DNA of 64,000 bases from Aspidiotus rigidus (GCA_035079385.1 JAVHKY010000004.1:14415001-14479000); one strand, 5' to 3'; counted from the stretch's first letter, positions 1 to 12,478 are shown. The notes: generated by a model from the sequence alone, not told the origin. Numbers and translations are program-made.

Positions 1-194
1 GGAAATACACCAACTTTTTAAAGAAGCTTGTCTTTTTCAACCAAACTTTTATCCCTGATTCGAATCTCAGGCATCAGAATTGCCTTTGCTGCCTCCATCC
101 CCACCTGGTACGACATGTCGTTCTTATATGAATTCGAGGCGATATTCAATTTGTCTTCACAGTCTAGGTATGGAAGCTAAAGCGACGTGGAAGT

Positions 195-237
<43 letters not shown>

Positions 238-669
238 AGGTAGGGTTTTTTACTAACTATTCGGGCGCCATTTCTGCCAATTGTCTTCGAAATTCTCCTT
301 CGTCTGACCATGTAAATTCGGTGGAATTTCCGTATCCGCTATTGTAAAGTTTGACTGACGCTAGTCACAATCCCACGTTGCCCCGTATAATTCAAACTTC
401 ATGCGGAGATACGGAAATGAACCAATTTTTTTGAGAAGCTTGTCCTTTTCAGCCAAATTGTTTTACCTGATTCGAATCTCAGGCAACAGAGTTGCCTTTG
501 CTGCCTCCATTCCCACCTGGTACGATATGTCGTTCTTAAATGAATTCGAGGCGATATTCAATTTGTCTTCAAAGTCGCTCATTGAAACTCGCCTAATATC
601 CACGTGATTGTTGAGGATATTATCAAGGTCCGTGAGTTTACTATTCGACCAAAGAAACAATTCAACCAC
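1..669 (-). repeat. Direct duplication (about 405 bp apart) with a shared minus-strand reading frame
   Basis: Segments 1-165 and about 408-590 are clearly related. Read on the minus strand, both encode DKLNIASNS, then KND, then YQVGMEAAKA, then PEIRIR. The left copy continues into RDKSLVEKDKLL and the right copy stops after PEIRIR. Only four conservative changes separate the shared peptide, so the frame may once have been coding (a duplicated exon or a repeat protein). I do not recognise the product. A (GA)n microsatellite with a poly-G tail occupies about 199-238 between the copies. Confidence 0.45.
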
Positions 670-1590
670 AATTACACCGTCTTTATTGTATTACGAAAAA
701 GGTAGGAAAACTTGAGACAATTATCATCAGCCGCTCTTTGGAAAAAGATTTGAGCAGTTCAAGAACTAAGACGGGACATGGGGTTTTCCAAGAGTAATAT
801 TTCATTGACCCAAACGAGGTCTGAAGCAGCACATCCCAGTTTTGGCCGTGTTGCTTTCAGCACTGGATTTATGAGGGGAAAACGACTGCTTTAACAAGGT
901 GACCCCCAGGCAAGATTTGCAAAAATTTCCCATATTCCAAGATTTATACGTATCAGATTTTCTCTTACTTGACCTGTGCCCTCAAAAAAGTTCCTTCCCC
1001 ATTAGAACTCCCTTCGTTTGAGCTAGTCTGCGTCATCCTTAATGGATTGATATGAAATTAGTACATCGGATCATTTCGTATTCATCCGGTTTCCGTATTT
1101 AGAAAATCTTAAAATCTTCCTGTGTTTGACGGCAAGAATTGCAGCTTTTTTGGCTTTGTACATCGTACCAAAATCAAGCGACCAAAAAAAGACGTAGTTT
1201 TAATAACAATACGCTCGATGTAGGTATTGTCGATCAATAAGAAGCTATGAAAAATCAAAGAACCACCAAGACATGGTAGTTGAGATGTGTATCTTTTCTT
1301 GAAAGTTCTCGTTAAATTACTTTCTATGTCTTTTTGAAGAGGTTGGCGGCTCAGCAGAACGAGATTTCCTTGTAGGTGGCGAGCCTGAAATAGAGCCTGC
1401 TCAGCACCTTCTTTGCCTGGCACAAAAACCGGAAATGTGACTTTAAAGATATTTATATTTTTCTTAAATTTTTTGTATACATACGCATGTATTCTAGAAG
1501 AAAAATATTTATATTATGCTCTTATGACATAATCTGGAAGTTGGTCTCGTTCAAAATTCGACTACCATCGTTTTTAATTCTTTCTTTCAG
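670..1590. other. No recognisable feature
   Basis: AT-rich sequence. The 104-codon open frame at 1109-1423 on the minus strand has no recognisable motif and no splice or repeat context. Confidence 0.4.
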
Positions 1591-1595
1591 TCGAT

Positions 1596-1930
1596 TAAGG
1601 GTGTGCTTTACTTGTTCGGAAACTCCGAAACGGTGTATGATAAGTTGCGTAAACATCCCCGAAAATCCTGCAAGGTTCGGTAAGCCAGCGGTCACTGCGC
1701 GACTCTTGTCGGGCGTGCGTGGGTAGTCCTTGTAACAAATGACAAGGAATGATTTTGCAAGAGCACTTCTCAGGGCTCCATTTTCCGACGAATTTTTTCG
1801 ATCTTTGGAAATGTTGTACAGAAGGGTTCAATGAAAGGCGCTGTCGGGGCAGAAACCTGAATTTTGGCACCAGAAGAATTTCGCTCTCGTCAGAAAATGG
1901 ACGAATTTTTACCAATTCCAACGTTTAATT
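1596..1930 (+). mobile_element. Penelope-like element, 3' fragment
   Basis: This segment is the same, in opposite orientation, as 37343-37760. On the plus strand it encodes SIKGVLYLFGNSETVYDKL, then a stop, then a 3' untranslated stretch. In the other copy the same peptide follows PELEKSALAKHS and IEKDHDFNS, which resemble the C-terminal end of the GIY-YIG nuclease of Penelope-like retroelements (K-SA-A-H---H-). The assignment of this left copy therefore rests on its better-preserved partner. Confidence 0.55.
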
Positions 1931-3480
1931 GAGACACTCTTTGATTCTTGGCTTTTGATCCGAAAAATGTTATCCCAGATTATTTTCTTCGAAAAGTATG
2001 GTACTGTTTGCCAAGGAATTGTCATTTCGATAAGCGATCGGTCACTGAGTATATCATTATGTTCCTGAAATCTTCCAATACGGTTAGTAATTTTTTAATT
2101 GGAAATATTCCCAGATGGCGTGTACGACCATTCCTTATGGTTGTCTGAGATATTTTTGGCGATGAAATTTTCCAAAAATTTATAGAACATTTTAGTTTTC
2201 AAGTTCTTTGAGGACAATTTTTCTTTGATGAAACTGAAAATTAGTATCTGCTAGTCTCAGGCCACGAAATGTGTGGGATTCCGTCCGAAATTTCAAGCTA
2301 CTTGTGCCCGGAAACTGAGAAGTAAGATTAGATAGCAATAAATTGTTATCATTTTTCTATGGTAGTTCGACTGATTCTTCATCTTCGTCTTCTGCTGCTT
2401 TCATATAGCGATCCATTTCACGTATGTTTAGTCAGATGAAAATTATTATTCAAATTCAATTTTAACACCGATTCCTCGACTAAAATTCTATCTCTCGCAA
2501 GTTCTCTCGCACTTTGGTCTCGTGCACTTTTTCGCGACGTCTGTTCACCCATCAGCACTTCTTAATTGCGAATCGTCGCGTGAGTCGCTCGATGTGCGCC
2601 CATGACGGGGCGAAAATTTTCAGTAAATCCCGTCGAAGTCGGTCGGTGGCGAGTGTTTAACAAACATTTAATCAACGTCGCCGTCGACGAGGCAAATTGT
2701 AAAAGCGAAGTGAAACGTTTTACGCCGATTGTCGTCCGGATAAAGCACACATCGAGTCAGTCACACAGATTTTAGACGGAGACACCAAACGGAGAAAGTG
2801 ATTTTTATTCGTACGTACCGCTCGAATAATTCGCCGTCTTCTCGATTATGCAATGCAGTCGATACGGTTATGCCTTATACAACGCTCGTAAATTACTTGT
2901 TTATTCCAAATTTGATTTTCGATGTATTATAAACTCGACTCTCGAGACCGAGTAACCAGCTTTTTCAGCGTTTGTTTTTTTTTCATTTACGTCTCGTAGC
3001 ACGTATAACCACACATGTATACTGACGCTGGTTACCTTCCTGGAAAGTTGTTAGCTCGCTTGACTGGATGTCCTCTACGCGCCCTTATAATTAGAGAACT
3101 TGTCATTAAAATATAATGAACGAAAAGACCAGTTTCTGATTGAACGTCAAGAGTAGCTTGCTGTTAGTGGGTTTATAGGTTTACGGCAAGCCGCGTCGTG
3201 GCGCGACTTATCGGGAAAGCGTTCCATCGCAATTTTTACGTATTTCACCCTCTAACCCTATGTTTGGTACCCTTCAGACCGTTTTCCCTCCAATTCGGGT
3301 GGGCGATCAACTAACGAAAAAGTGCGACTCGGACAATTGACGCGAGTAACACAATCGTTTGCTTCGCGGTGACTAAAAACTCGACTTACTTGCGAGTTCT
3401 GAAGAAAATTCGTGAAAACGATACTAATAAAAGTGGAATGCAAAGTAGGCTAATCGTTAACGGTAATCGAAAACTACCTT
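1931..3480. other. Unassigned; locally CpG-richer block at 2480-3000
   Basis: The stretch 2480-3000 has many CG dinucleotides compared with its AT-rich surroundings, as promoters or first exons often have. A short plus-strand frame of 57 codons (2602-2775, MTGRKFSVNPVEVGRWRV...) lies in it but resembles no family I know and has no confirming splice site. An oligo-T run follows at about 3519-3533. Confidence 0.3.
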
Positions 3481-3539
3481 GCTCCAAGAACAGCAGCGTA
3501 ATAGTATGATGTAGAGTTTTTTTTTTTTTTTTTCGAAAT

Positions 3540-5340
3540 TATATGTCTGTATTAGTATACGGTAGAGCATCTTCGCGTAAGTTCAAGTCTATCGGTATGA
3601 TAATATATTTTTTCACGAGGACATTCAGTCTTGCGTGAACATCACTGGACGGATGCAGGCATAATCATTCTCGTACTTCAACAAAGATGGGCGCACAAAA
3701 ACGAACGGTAAATTCGGATGTATCCAAGATTTGAGAAATTTTTCTATTTATGTAGAGCTTATGTGGGGTCCTCTCAGTATCATCAGTAAGCTCCTGCAAA
3801 ATCATGGTCAACTTTGTATATAGTATACCTCAAACTTGATTATCGTAACCAGGAAGTGAGACCTCGGACCTTACTCACCTTGTTCTCATTGATTCTCTCG
3901 TAAGATTAGACGTGTTAGGATTGAAAAAATTTCTCTAAATAGCCTACGGCTGTATTCGAAGAGCTAAAGAGAGAAAGAGCTGCGGAAAGACTTTGATTAG
4001 TGAAATTAATTAGTTTTTTCCTCTCATTGGCATATGGATGAGAGGGGGCCTTCAAGATAAAGGTGACCTAGTACCCTGCATCACCCACAATGAGTTGCTC
4101 CAGAAGATAAAATGGAGAAACAGTATTCGACTTATTATTAGTAATGAAAATTATCAATTAAATGATATTGCGTCTATATCAAAAGTACATACCTCAAATC
4201 ATCAAAATTCGCTAAAATATTATGAGTCGGGAAATGTATGACGATTTCAAAATGGGAAGTGCATATTTCAAAACAGGAGATAATTCACACTGAATGAAAA
4301 GTACACAAGTGGCGTAGATGAGGTGTGGATAAGGGGAAAATATGCCCCCTTTGCTTTCTTTTTATCATATCTCGTCCAATTTTAACGCTTTGCTTTACTT
4401 TTCTTTTCTTTCTTTAGTGATAGCTCCACTTGGAAAAAAATATCCCTGTCCTCACCCCCTTTTTCAAAATCGTATCTACGCCACTGGAGACTACTACTTA
4501 TTGCAACAGAATGACATCGAACGTTCAGAAAGAAAAACTTTGGGCGATGCAAAAAGGAAGATTATGAGAAAGAAGAATTTAGTGTGGCAGAAATTAATAT
4601 TGATTAATTAAGGGTTCCACCATCACAGAAGAAAGTTTCATATCTTGTATTGATTTATATTTTTATGACGTCATCTGGAGGTTGAAATTTGAGTTGTTAA
4701 TCTGAATTGACGGAGGTTGACGTTGATATTTCGTCGTAGGTGATTTACGTGCGACCCCCTTCCTTCCAGTGCTGAAAAATTTGTAGAATTTTGTTTTTAT
4801 TGGTCACCTTGCAGTTCGCAAACAGATTGCGTAATCATAACCTAATAAATGATTGGTCTTTAAATGAACTCAGAGAGAAAGCTTCCCACCACTCCTATCA
4901 CCTCCACTTGACGTTTCATCCATTGCTTTCTATCCTTATCGTAATTACATAAGCTTCTCCACGTCCCATTTTCCATTAACTCTCGAATTGGTTTTGTTAC
5001 CGGCTCTTTCATAAGCCTTTCATGATAAGTAGAGCATATTTTGCTTGTTCGTGTGATCTTCGCTCATGGTTAATCTTATCTCTATCTCATGATACGATCC
5101 CTGTTTTCTTAGACATTGCACAACGTATCAGCTCCCACCCTCTGTCATTCTTATGTTTGTTTCTTCGCTCTTCCTTAAAATTAGATACCGTGCGGTATTC
5201 TCAAGGGCGCTTTCCACTCTCAAATTCTCTTCTTCATTATTCATACACTAGAGAATGTTTGGATTTGGAAATAGATTTCGTTATTCAGAAAGTTGTTTGA
5301 AACGTCAGAAATTATATCAGGATAGATGTTAGTAGTATGA
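3540..5340. other. No recognisable gene
   Basis: Only short open frames without motifs. A TGACGTCA octamer lies at 4666-4673. Confidence 0.4.
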
Positions 5341-5344
5341 AGAT

Positions 5345-6000
5345 ATTCATCCTGGCGCAGTCATAGCGCAAGCCACTTTTTTAAATAGCGCGGACTACTT
5401 TTTCAACTAGCACACTTGAGCTTTCTCAGTATCGCAAGCTACTTTTTTCAACTAGCGCAAGCTACTTTTTTAACTAACACACTTGAGTTTTCTCTAACAT
5501 AGACTTATTTTTATCCTAGCGCAGCTGAATTTTCTCTCCAATGCTAACCTATTTTTTCTTAAGCATTAATTCATAAACTTTCAAACTTTTATATCAATTT
5601 CATCACTTTTAGTCCTATCACCAGATACTTCAATATTTTTAAAAAATTTAGGGATTGGAAATTCCCATACTTTTATATCAATTTGTATCAATTCTAAAAG
5701 AAATTCCAAGGTACAAAAATTTTCATACATTTTGTATCAATTTGTATCAATTCTGAAAGAAATTCAGAGGTTCAAACATTTTCATACCTTTGTATCAATT
5801 TGTATCAATTTTGGAAGAAATTCAAAGGTTTAAAAATTTTCTTGCAATTTGTGTCAATTTGTATATAATTTGTATCAATTCTAAAAGAAAATCATCCTGG
5901 CGCACTTGTAGCGCAAACCACTTTTTGACTAGCGCAAGTCACTTTTTTTAAATAGCGCAAGCCCCTTTTTCAACTAACGCACTTGTATTGCAAGCCTCTT
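5345..6000. repeat. Two interleaved diverged tandem arrays
   Basis: The flanks (5345-5530 and 5885-6000) repeat units of the type TAGCGCAAGC-ACTTTTT-AA about every 25-35 bp. The middle (5630-5890) repeats a roughly 58-bp unit containing TATCAATTTGTATCAATTCT and AAAGAAATTCAAAGG four times. The same outer unit on both sides suggests the inner array arose within or was inserted into the outer one. Confidence 0.65.
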
Positions 6001-6154
6001 TTTGATGCCTAATATGTAGCCATTTTTGAAGCAAATTTAATCATTTCTGTACATCATCATTTTACTCATGGTAAAAGAATGCAGACTGATTGAAGCAATT
6101 GCAAGAGCCTAATTGTTGACAGATTGTGGTGAGTCTGGAAAAAGGGGTACAAGA

Positions 6155-6780
6155 TAGTTATGATCTTTCTTTTGCTTGTGCGAAGAATGATTCAACCTCC
6201 ACCAGCATCGGTCCAATCCCCTCTTCAATTTATTTTCTGCCTATTAAAAGAGTTCTATGCCTCATTTGAAAAAACTTACAAAACTGAAAAGGGATATTAT
6301 ACAATTTTGATGGAAGATTTGAACGCAAAAATGAGACTAATAGTGGGGCAATCAAAAGCGTAGGCAAATTTAAAATAGGTTCTACCAATAGTAATGGAGA
6401 AAAATTGATAAATTTCATGGAAGAAAATAACCTCACCATTAAAAAAAACAAAACAAAAGGGAAATGGACGTGGCGTTCCCCGGACGCTCGCACCCGCATT
6501 GAGGTAGACCATTTCTTGATAAACGACTTGAGAATTGTAAGAGTATGGATATAGTTAGCATCATAATGGTCGATCAAATCTGAGGCTGGTTCGATCCTCT
6601 CTCACCTATGGATCCAACTTAGCTTACATCAAGAAGTTTTGAATCATTTGAAGAAAAGACAGACACATCCATAATTTAATGTTTTTCTCGGAAAGGAAAA
6701 TCCATAGTAATCATATTTTATGACTTGAATATTAGAAGGACATGTTCACAGAAATAATTAGAAAAAGGAAATACGGATAT
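6155..6780 (+). mobile_element. RTE/CR1-type LINE, apurinic endonuclease fragment
   Basis: Several short plus-strand frames add up to the C-terminal half of an AP-like endonuclease domain. KEFYASFEKTYK, then YYTILMEDLNAKM (the GDFNA motif, degraded), then GEKLINFMEENNLTI, then GKWTWRSPDARTRIEVDHF and LINDLRIV follow in the usual order of non-LTR endonucleases. The frame is broken by shifts and stops, so this is a dead copy. The sequence after it (about 6555-6740) has a partner at about 49740-49920. Confidence 0.75.
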
Positions 6781-6784
6781 TTTC

Positions 6785-6846
6785 AACCTTGTCTGTGAGA
6801 AGGTTTGAACTTTGCACCTCTGAGACCGCTCGGCCACCGGTGCTGC
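6785..6846 (-). ncRNA. tRNA-like SINE head or tRNA pseudogene
   Basis: On the minus strand CACCGGTGGCCGAGCGGTCT contains a complete Pol III box A (TGGCCGAGCGG, as in tRNA-Ser/Leu). About 15 bases later AGTTCAAACCT resembles box B with one mismatch. The boxes are too close for a working tRNA (normally 30-50 bases), so an internal deletion or a decayed SINE is more likely. It sits directly beside the RTE-type fragment; RTE elements commonly mobilise tRNA-SINEs. Confidence 0.4.
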
Positions 6847-6949
6847 AGAAAATATCGTTTTATTTCAACGTGAATTGATATTTGTAGGATACGGGAAGCT
6901 ACGTTGAATGAAGAAAGAAAGATAGAAAGAAACTTCCTTCCCGTGCATT

Positions 6950-7400
6950 TACCCGAACACTTTTTCCCGAATGACATTAACCCGAATTGTTTTTTATCCG
7001 AATTACATTTTCCCGAATGATAGAAACTTATTTTCAAAGCTTTAGATTCTACCGCTTCTCTCCCTCGCAGCATCACTCCTTTTAGAAAGAAATTTGGTTC
7101 TTTTACCCCAATCAAGGAAGCTTTCCTCCGAGATCACTCATCTCTTTAAACCCTCAAATTTTCGCCTCGCTTTTTTGAACCTAACGCAGTTCATAGTCTT
7201 TTCTGTAGGCTACAGGACCTCCCCCCGCCCCCTTTGAAAAAGATCGGATTTTGCTGGAACCATTTCGGATTACGACCATAAATTTGATCTCCAACAAACC
7301 GTTTTGCTCCATTCTGGGAATTCTTTCCGTAGACAGCTAGGAATGGGCAATTCAAGTTGAAATACAATTATATTATGTGGCCGAGGGTTGAGTCGCTCTG
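6950..7400. other. No recognisable gene; short CCCGAA repeat patch
   Basis: Four spaced CCCGAA/TCCGAA words occur at about 6951-7018. Nothing else is recognised. Confidence 0.35.
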
Positions 7401-7409
7401 GTTTTTGAT

Positions 7410-7682
7410 TTAGTGACTGAAAGGATAGAAAATAAGAGTGAGGTGAGTAAAGCAGGAATAGATGGCAGATAGTTCAGCAGAAGATATGGAGGTCGAGTTT
7501 GTCACACGAAGGAGTGAGACTTCACCATTGATGGAGAAGGCGTAGCCAGTTTTGAAGCCTGATATGGATCCATCTGTCAAGCGCAGGTTGTGGGAGGGGA
7601 AGTCATTAGCAATTAAGTCTTTAATGTGTCGAATCAATTCGGTCCGGCCAGACATAATGGACAAACACTTCGCAGTGCTCAA
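7410..7682 (-). pseudogene. LINE RNase H domain fragment
   Basis: The 90-residue minus-strand frame carries LTDGSISGFKTGYAFSI (first catalytic Asp region, T-DGS) and STSISSAELSAI (catalytic Glu region, -AEL-AI). These are the first two landmarks of the ribonuclease H domain of I- and Jockey-type LINEs. The frame ends before the second Asp (SDSL) seen in the related copies at 36.9 kb, so it is a fragment. Confidence 0.65.
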
Positions 7683-7867
7683 AGAGTAAACTGAAGGAAA
7701 GCTGCAAAAGCCGCAGTAAATTATACGAGTCGCGAGTACTTTCGGTGTGGCTTTTCATCTTCACTTCAGAATGGTTGTTTAACTGAAAGTACTCGCGACT
7801 CGAATAATTTTCTGCGATTTTCGCAGCTTTCCTTCAACTTACTCTTGGAGTACTATGAAGTGTTTCC
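7661..7867. repeat. Long imperfect inverted repeat (about 85-bp arms, about 35-bp loop)
   Basis: The arm 7661-7746 (ACTTCGCAGTGCTC ... GCTGCAAAAGCCGCAG ... GAGTCGCGAGTACTTTC) is matched in reverse complement by 7782-7867. The outer end overlaps the start of the RNase H frame. It may be a MITE or an inversion of LINE-flanking sequence. Confidence 0.75.
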
Positions 7868-7869
7868 CC

Positions 7870-10100
7870 ATCTTTAAGGTACCTTATAAAGATTATGTCG
7901 AGCGATTTCGGTATGTTGGCCAGGTTGAGGCGAGTGAGAGATGGTGAGGACATTTGATACTTACTCGTACACTCTAAGTCGAATACTCGAATAGTTTGCG
8001 GTCATTTCATCATTTTGTTTCTTTCACTCAAACCCCTTAAAAACTTTTGAAGGTATAAATTGTTTTGAAATAATATCTCAATTTTTACGAGAAAATTACT
8101 GTATCCAAGTACAATATTTCCAAATAATTTCTTTTTGTTTCTGATGATTCCCGATAGTTTTCCTGACTCAAACATCGTTCGTGTACATAATGAAGTTATT
8201 TTGGATCACTCTATAATTCGTTCAGCTCGAGCGCTTTCCTTCACGATCGAGAAATTCAAACACGACCGTAGGAATGTTTTCTGAAATTAATTTTCGAATC
8301 AAGCGAATAAAAACATCGTAAAAAAAGAAGAAGAAAAAAAAAAGTAAAGAACATTTATTTCCGTAATGTTGCTCGCTTGTAAACAGATACATACTCTTCG
8401 CGAATAATTAGATAGGAGGAAGAAATGATGGTAGGTAGTTTGAATCTACGCCTTTCCCATGAAATATTTTTATAGCCGCGCATTTTGTACTGTAACGGAT
8501 TCATTAACCGGGTGACTTTTTCTTCTCTTTTTTTTTATTTTCTAACAATTCATTCAAATTTAGGCTACGACAATATAAATCGATAATACATTCGAAAGAC
8601 CGAACTCGAGTTCGATTTTGTCAACCTTAGGTGGCTTTGTATACCTATACAGAAATAAGGTTGACACGGAGCGGAAATGAAATTATTGTCGTCGCATATC
8701 GCGTGACTCGTGTAATACCCATTATTGTAAAATCAACTTTAGTTTCACCTCGTTTTCATTACTTCTATAATTTTCACGAGCACACTCTGAGACAAAATGA
8801 GTCGTGTTATGCAAAGTTTGTCTTCTAGATAATAGTTTGGGTCAGAATTTTTGCGTACCTTGATTCGAAAAGGGAAGGTAATATGTAGCTTCTAATTTTC
8901 ACAAAAAATGGAGTTATAATAAAAGAGGAGTTTCTCTCTGTTCCCTCCCCTCCCCCCATCCCGGCTATGGTACTGGATTATGTCTGATTCTTATCGTAGT
9001 GGTGCTTGCTCTTGCTTTACATTGGTCTTACAGCATATCATTATTGCGTAGTAAAAACTAGGAGTTGAACTTTGAAAACTTTCGCCATGGAGACAAGAAA
9101 AAAACCCAAGTTATCTTCGAGAGTGAGGTACAGACACATCTTTGATAAGGTAGATAAGGATGGTTGAAGAAGATTTGGATTTTGAAATAGTTTTCATGGG
9201 TGAATGGAGAAAAACGGGGAAAATCTTGGTCATGACGCTGTATTGACATGTAAAGCTCATCCAGTTGTTGTCGATAGTATTGTCAGTCTGTTGAATTAAA
9301 AATAAAGTTTTCCCTCGGAATTGTTCACCCACTTTCAAACTCGTAAAAAATTCAACTCTTTTTCTTTCTCATCAAATTCCAGTTCCGCGGAAATGGAATC
9401 TGACTTCTAGAAACTGTTGTAGACGACAGAAATAGTATTAGATTTTCATGTCCAGCTGCCTCCCGTTTCAATGTCTCCAAAGCACCTTAGATGGTCCGCT
9501 TGGATTTAAATTGTTTCGCACGCGACAGCCGAGTGTTCGATATTTTGTCGTTCCGAAGCACTGGCTTCGCTTTGTTTCTTTCATATGCTAATTAGAAATT
9601 CTTTTATCGTCTTCTGAACTAAGTCATGTGTAAAAAATGATGAGTTACACTCTATTACATTCCTGGCGTCGAAAATGAAAGCCGATGATTATGATACACG
9701 ACGTCAATTTTCCCTCGTGGTGCCAAAATTTTTTGTGTACATTTTTTGTGACAAGCATTATCAACTTCTATTTTTTAGTTCGAAAAAAAAATTGTTCTTA
9801 CCTTCGACGCGGGATAATAACTGATGCTAATCTTTTTGGAGACCTTCTATCGGAATTTGAAATATTCGTATTAATGATTTTTATGACGAATTTTAGTTCT
9901 TTGAATTATTACGTGCATGATTCTGAGATATTTCAGTAGGTGCGGTGCAGAAGAAGTAACGAATCAAAATTTTGTTGAAATTTTTCGATATTTTCCAATA
10001 AAATTTTTCGAACCTCGGAAAACGTTGAAATTTCGAAATGATCGAAGTTTGAATAATATATTTCCAATGTGAAAAGGAGTTTTGTAAATGGTTCGGAAGG
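7870..10100. other. No recognisable gene
   Basis: Simple A-rich and T-rich runs and short frames without motifs. The frames at 9058-9338 and 9685-9939 show no known domain. Confidence 0.4.
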
Positions 10101-10104
10101 AACT

Positions 10105-10560
10105 GCACAAAGGGAACCTATTTTATTGAGGTTGTTGGAGGAAATATTCCAAGAATTATGGTTAACCTACTTTTGGGGCTTGAAACAATTCCCACCTTTC
10201 GAACATCCATAGGGAGGGAGGGGGATTTGAAAAATGTCGGCTTTCGTAATATACCTGCTAGGCGGTGGACAAATGCAGTCATCGAGCGGCATATTATGTG
10301 GGAAGGGGGAAAGACTTGAAAACATTTCAAACGTGTAGCTACATATGTGAGAGGTGAAGCAACAATATGAGAAATTTTGGCTCGGACTTGGAAAAATTCC
10401 GATAATCGAGCTGTATGAATGAAAAGGCGAAAGATTTGGAAATATTCCAAACTTTTGGTTACTTATACGGAGAGTAAGGTGGCAATTTGAGAAATGTTGA
10501 TTTCTGCCTGGTGGTGGGTATAGAGAAATACCGATCATCGAGCTACATATGAAAGAATCA
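10105..10560 (+). repeat. Dispersed repeat copy: degenerate palindromic head plus GACTTGGAAAAATT units
   Basis: The head is CAAAGGGAACCTATTTTATT at 10109-10126. Five or so diverged units follow, in which GACTTGGAAAAATTCCGAT and ATCGAGCTATAT alternate with a G-rich stretch. The same units recur around 12.75, 27.3, 30.1, 35.4, 57.5 and 63.1 kb. Confidence 0.6.
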
Positions 10561-10754
10561 GGTGATCCTTTCCGTCTGGCCGATCTTAACTCGCATAAGA
10601 GCAAAATCAACGTGACTATCCTTTTTCCTTTCCTCTTTCGTATCTTTCTTGTGGACAGTTTGGGAGAGCCTCCATCGGACCAACGGCCAGAGATTTTGCC
10701 CTCCATACGCAGTTGAATATGCATGCAATATTCTTACGTCTCCTCATCTCAGGT

Positions 10755-10990
10755 GGTCTCTCCGCCGAAAGAGAGGGTCTGGGTGATTGTTTACAGGTTT
10801 TCTGTCCATGAGTGCCGGTTCCCAAGAATACGCATACAATATTCTTGAGATTCGCCGCACATATCCTGTGGACAGGGTACGTAGTCGGACAAGCGCAAGG
10901 ATATGTGTGGCGAAACTCACGCGTATCTTCAACCTGTTCTCCTGACGTGCCGGAGAAGGGAGGGGGTAGATACGTGAGACGACCAAGGGA
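10755..10990. repeat. Imperfect hairpin region
   Basis: ATTCGCCGCACATATCCTGTG at about 10850 and GCAAGGATATGTGTGGCGAA at about 10896 are inverted copies with a loop of about 30 bases. A related ATATTCTT word flanks on the left. This is probably a small MITE. Confidence 0.45.
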
Positions 10991-11094
10991 TGATGGAGAA
11001 GAAGAACGAGGAACGGAGAACAAATAAAGGATGACTACCCTGCGTACGTAATTTGTATGTAAATTGCACGTAATTTGAACTATAAAACAAAGCT

Positions 11095-12478
11095 GGAGAA
11101 TAGGTACTTTCGAGGAATACAACAAAAACACAATTCTCCTGATCGTTTCAAGCCGAGTTCTTACAGAAGCCAAAACCCAAGATAGAGAGAAACGTCACAA
11201 ACTAGAGCATAGATATCTTCCACTACCATGACAATGCCCCAATTCTCTTGTTTTAAGGTGAAATTTCTCTTCCTATAGACTGAGATGATCACAAACTGGC
11301 AAATAAGTACCATCCAGAATTACGACAAAAAACCAATTCTCCTGATCGTTTCAAGCTGGAATTTTCTGCTCAAGCCAAGATGGAAAGAAATTGGAGGATG
11401 GTATCTTCTACAAATGTAACAAAGTTTCAATTCTCCTCCAGAAACCAAAACCCAAAATAGAGACAAACTTGAGAAAAGGTGTCTTCCACAACCATGACTA
11501 AGCCCCAATTCTCTTGATTGTTTCAAGATAAATTTTCCCAACTCATAATTTGAGATGAACCTAAAACTAGAGAATAGGTACCTTCGAGAAATACAATAAA
11601 AACCCAATTCTCCTGATCGTTTCAAGCTGAAATTTTCTGTTCAAAGCCAAGAGGGAAAGAAATTGGAGGATGGTATCTTCTACAAATGTAACAACGCTTC
11701 AAATCTCCTGATAGTTTCAAACTGGTTTTTCCAGAAACTCAAACCCAAAATAGAGACAAACTTGAGAAAAGGTATCTTCCACAACCATGACAAAGCTCCA
11801 ATTCTCTTGATTGTTTCAAGATAAATTTTCCCAACTCATAATTTGAGATGAACACGAAACTAGAGAATAGGTACCTTTGAGAAATACTATAAAAACCCAA
11901 TTCTCCTGATCGTTTCAAGCTTATCATTTCTTGAAGCTATAACATGGACTGAAATTGGAGGATGGTATCTTCTACAAATATAACAAAGTTTCAATTCTCC
12001 TGATTGTTTCAAACTGAGTTTTTCCAGAAACCAAAACCCAAAATAGAGACAAACTTGAGAAAAGGTATCTTCCACAACCATGACAAAGGCCCAATTCTCT
12101 TGATTGTTTCAAGATAAATTTTCTAAACTCATAATTTGAGATGAACACGAAACTAGAGAATAGGTACCTTCAAGAAGTACAATAAAAACCCAATTCTCCT
12201 GATCTTTTCAAGCTTATCATTTCTTGAAGCCAACATGGACTGAAATTGGAGGATGGTATCTTCTACAAATATAACCAAGTTTCAATTCTAGTGATTGTTT
12301 CAAACCGAGTTTTTCCACAAACCAAAACCGAAGATAGACACAAACTAGGGAATAGATATCATCCACTACCATGACAAAACCTCAATTCTCTTGATTGTTG
12401 CTAGCTAAATTTTCTCAAGCTATAAACTGAAATGAACACAAAGCTGGAGAATGTGTACCTTCGAGGAGTACAACAAAA
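11095..12478. repeat. Higher-order satellite: about 293-bp units made of three about 98-bp monomers
   Basis: Monomers all start with CAATTCTC-TGAT-GTTTCAA. The three kinds differ after this: (A) ...TTGGAGGATGGTATCTTCTAC; (B) ...CCAGAAACCAAAACCCAAAA, then GAAAAGGTATCTTCCACAAC; (C) ...CATAATTTGAGATGAAC, then GAGAATAGGTACCTTC. The order A-B-C repeats with cycle starts at about 11341, 11612, 11905 and 12198 (periods 271, 293 and 293). The left end and the 271-bp cycle carry deletions. The edges are less regular than the centre, as in an array homogenised by unequal exchange. Confidence 0.9.

Noticed and set aside
2602..2775. 57-codon frame as a first coding exon
   Set aside because: CpG-richer context is suggestive, but no domain, no clear donor site and no downstream partner exon were found.
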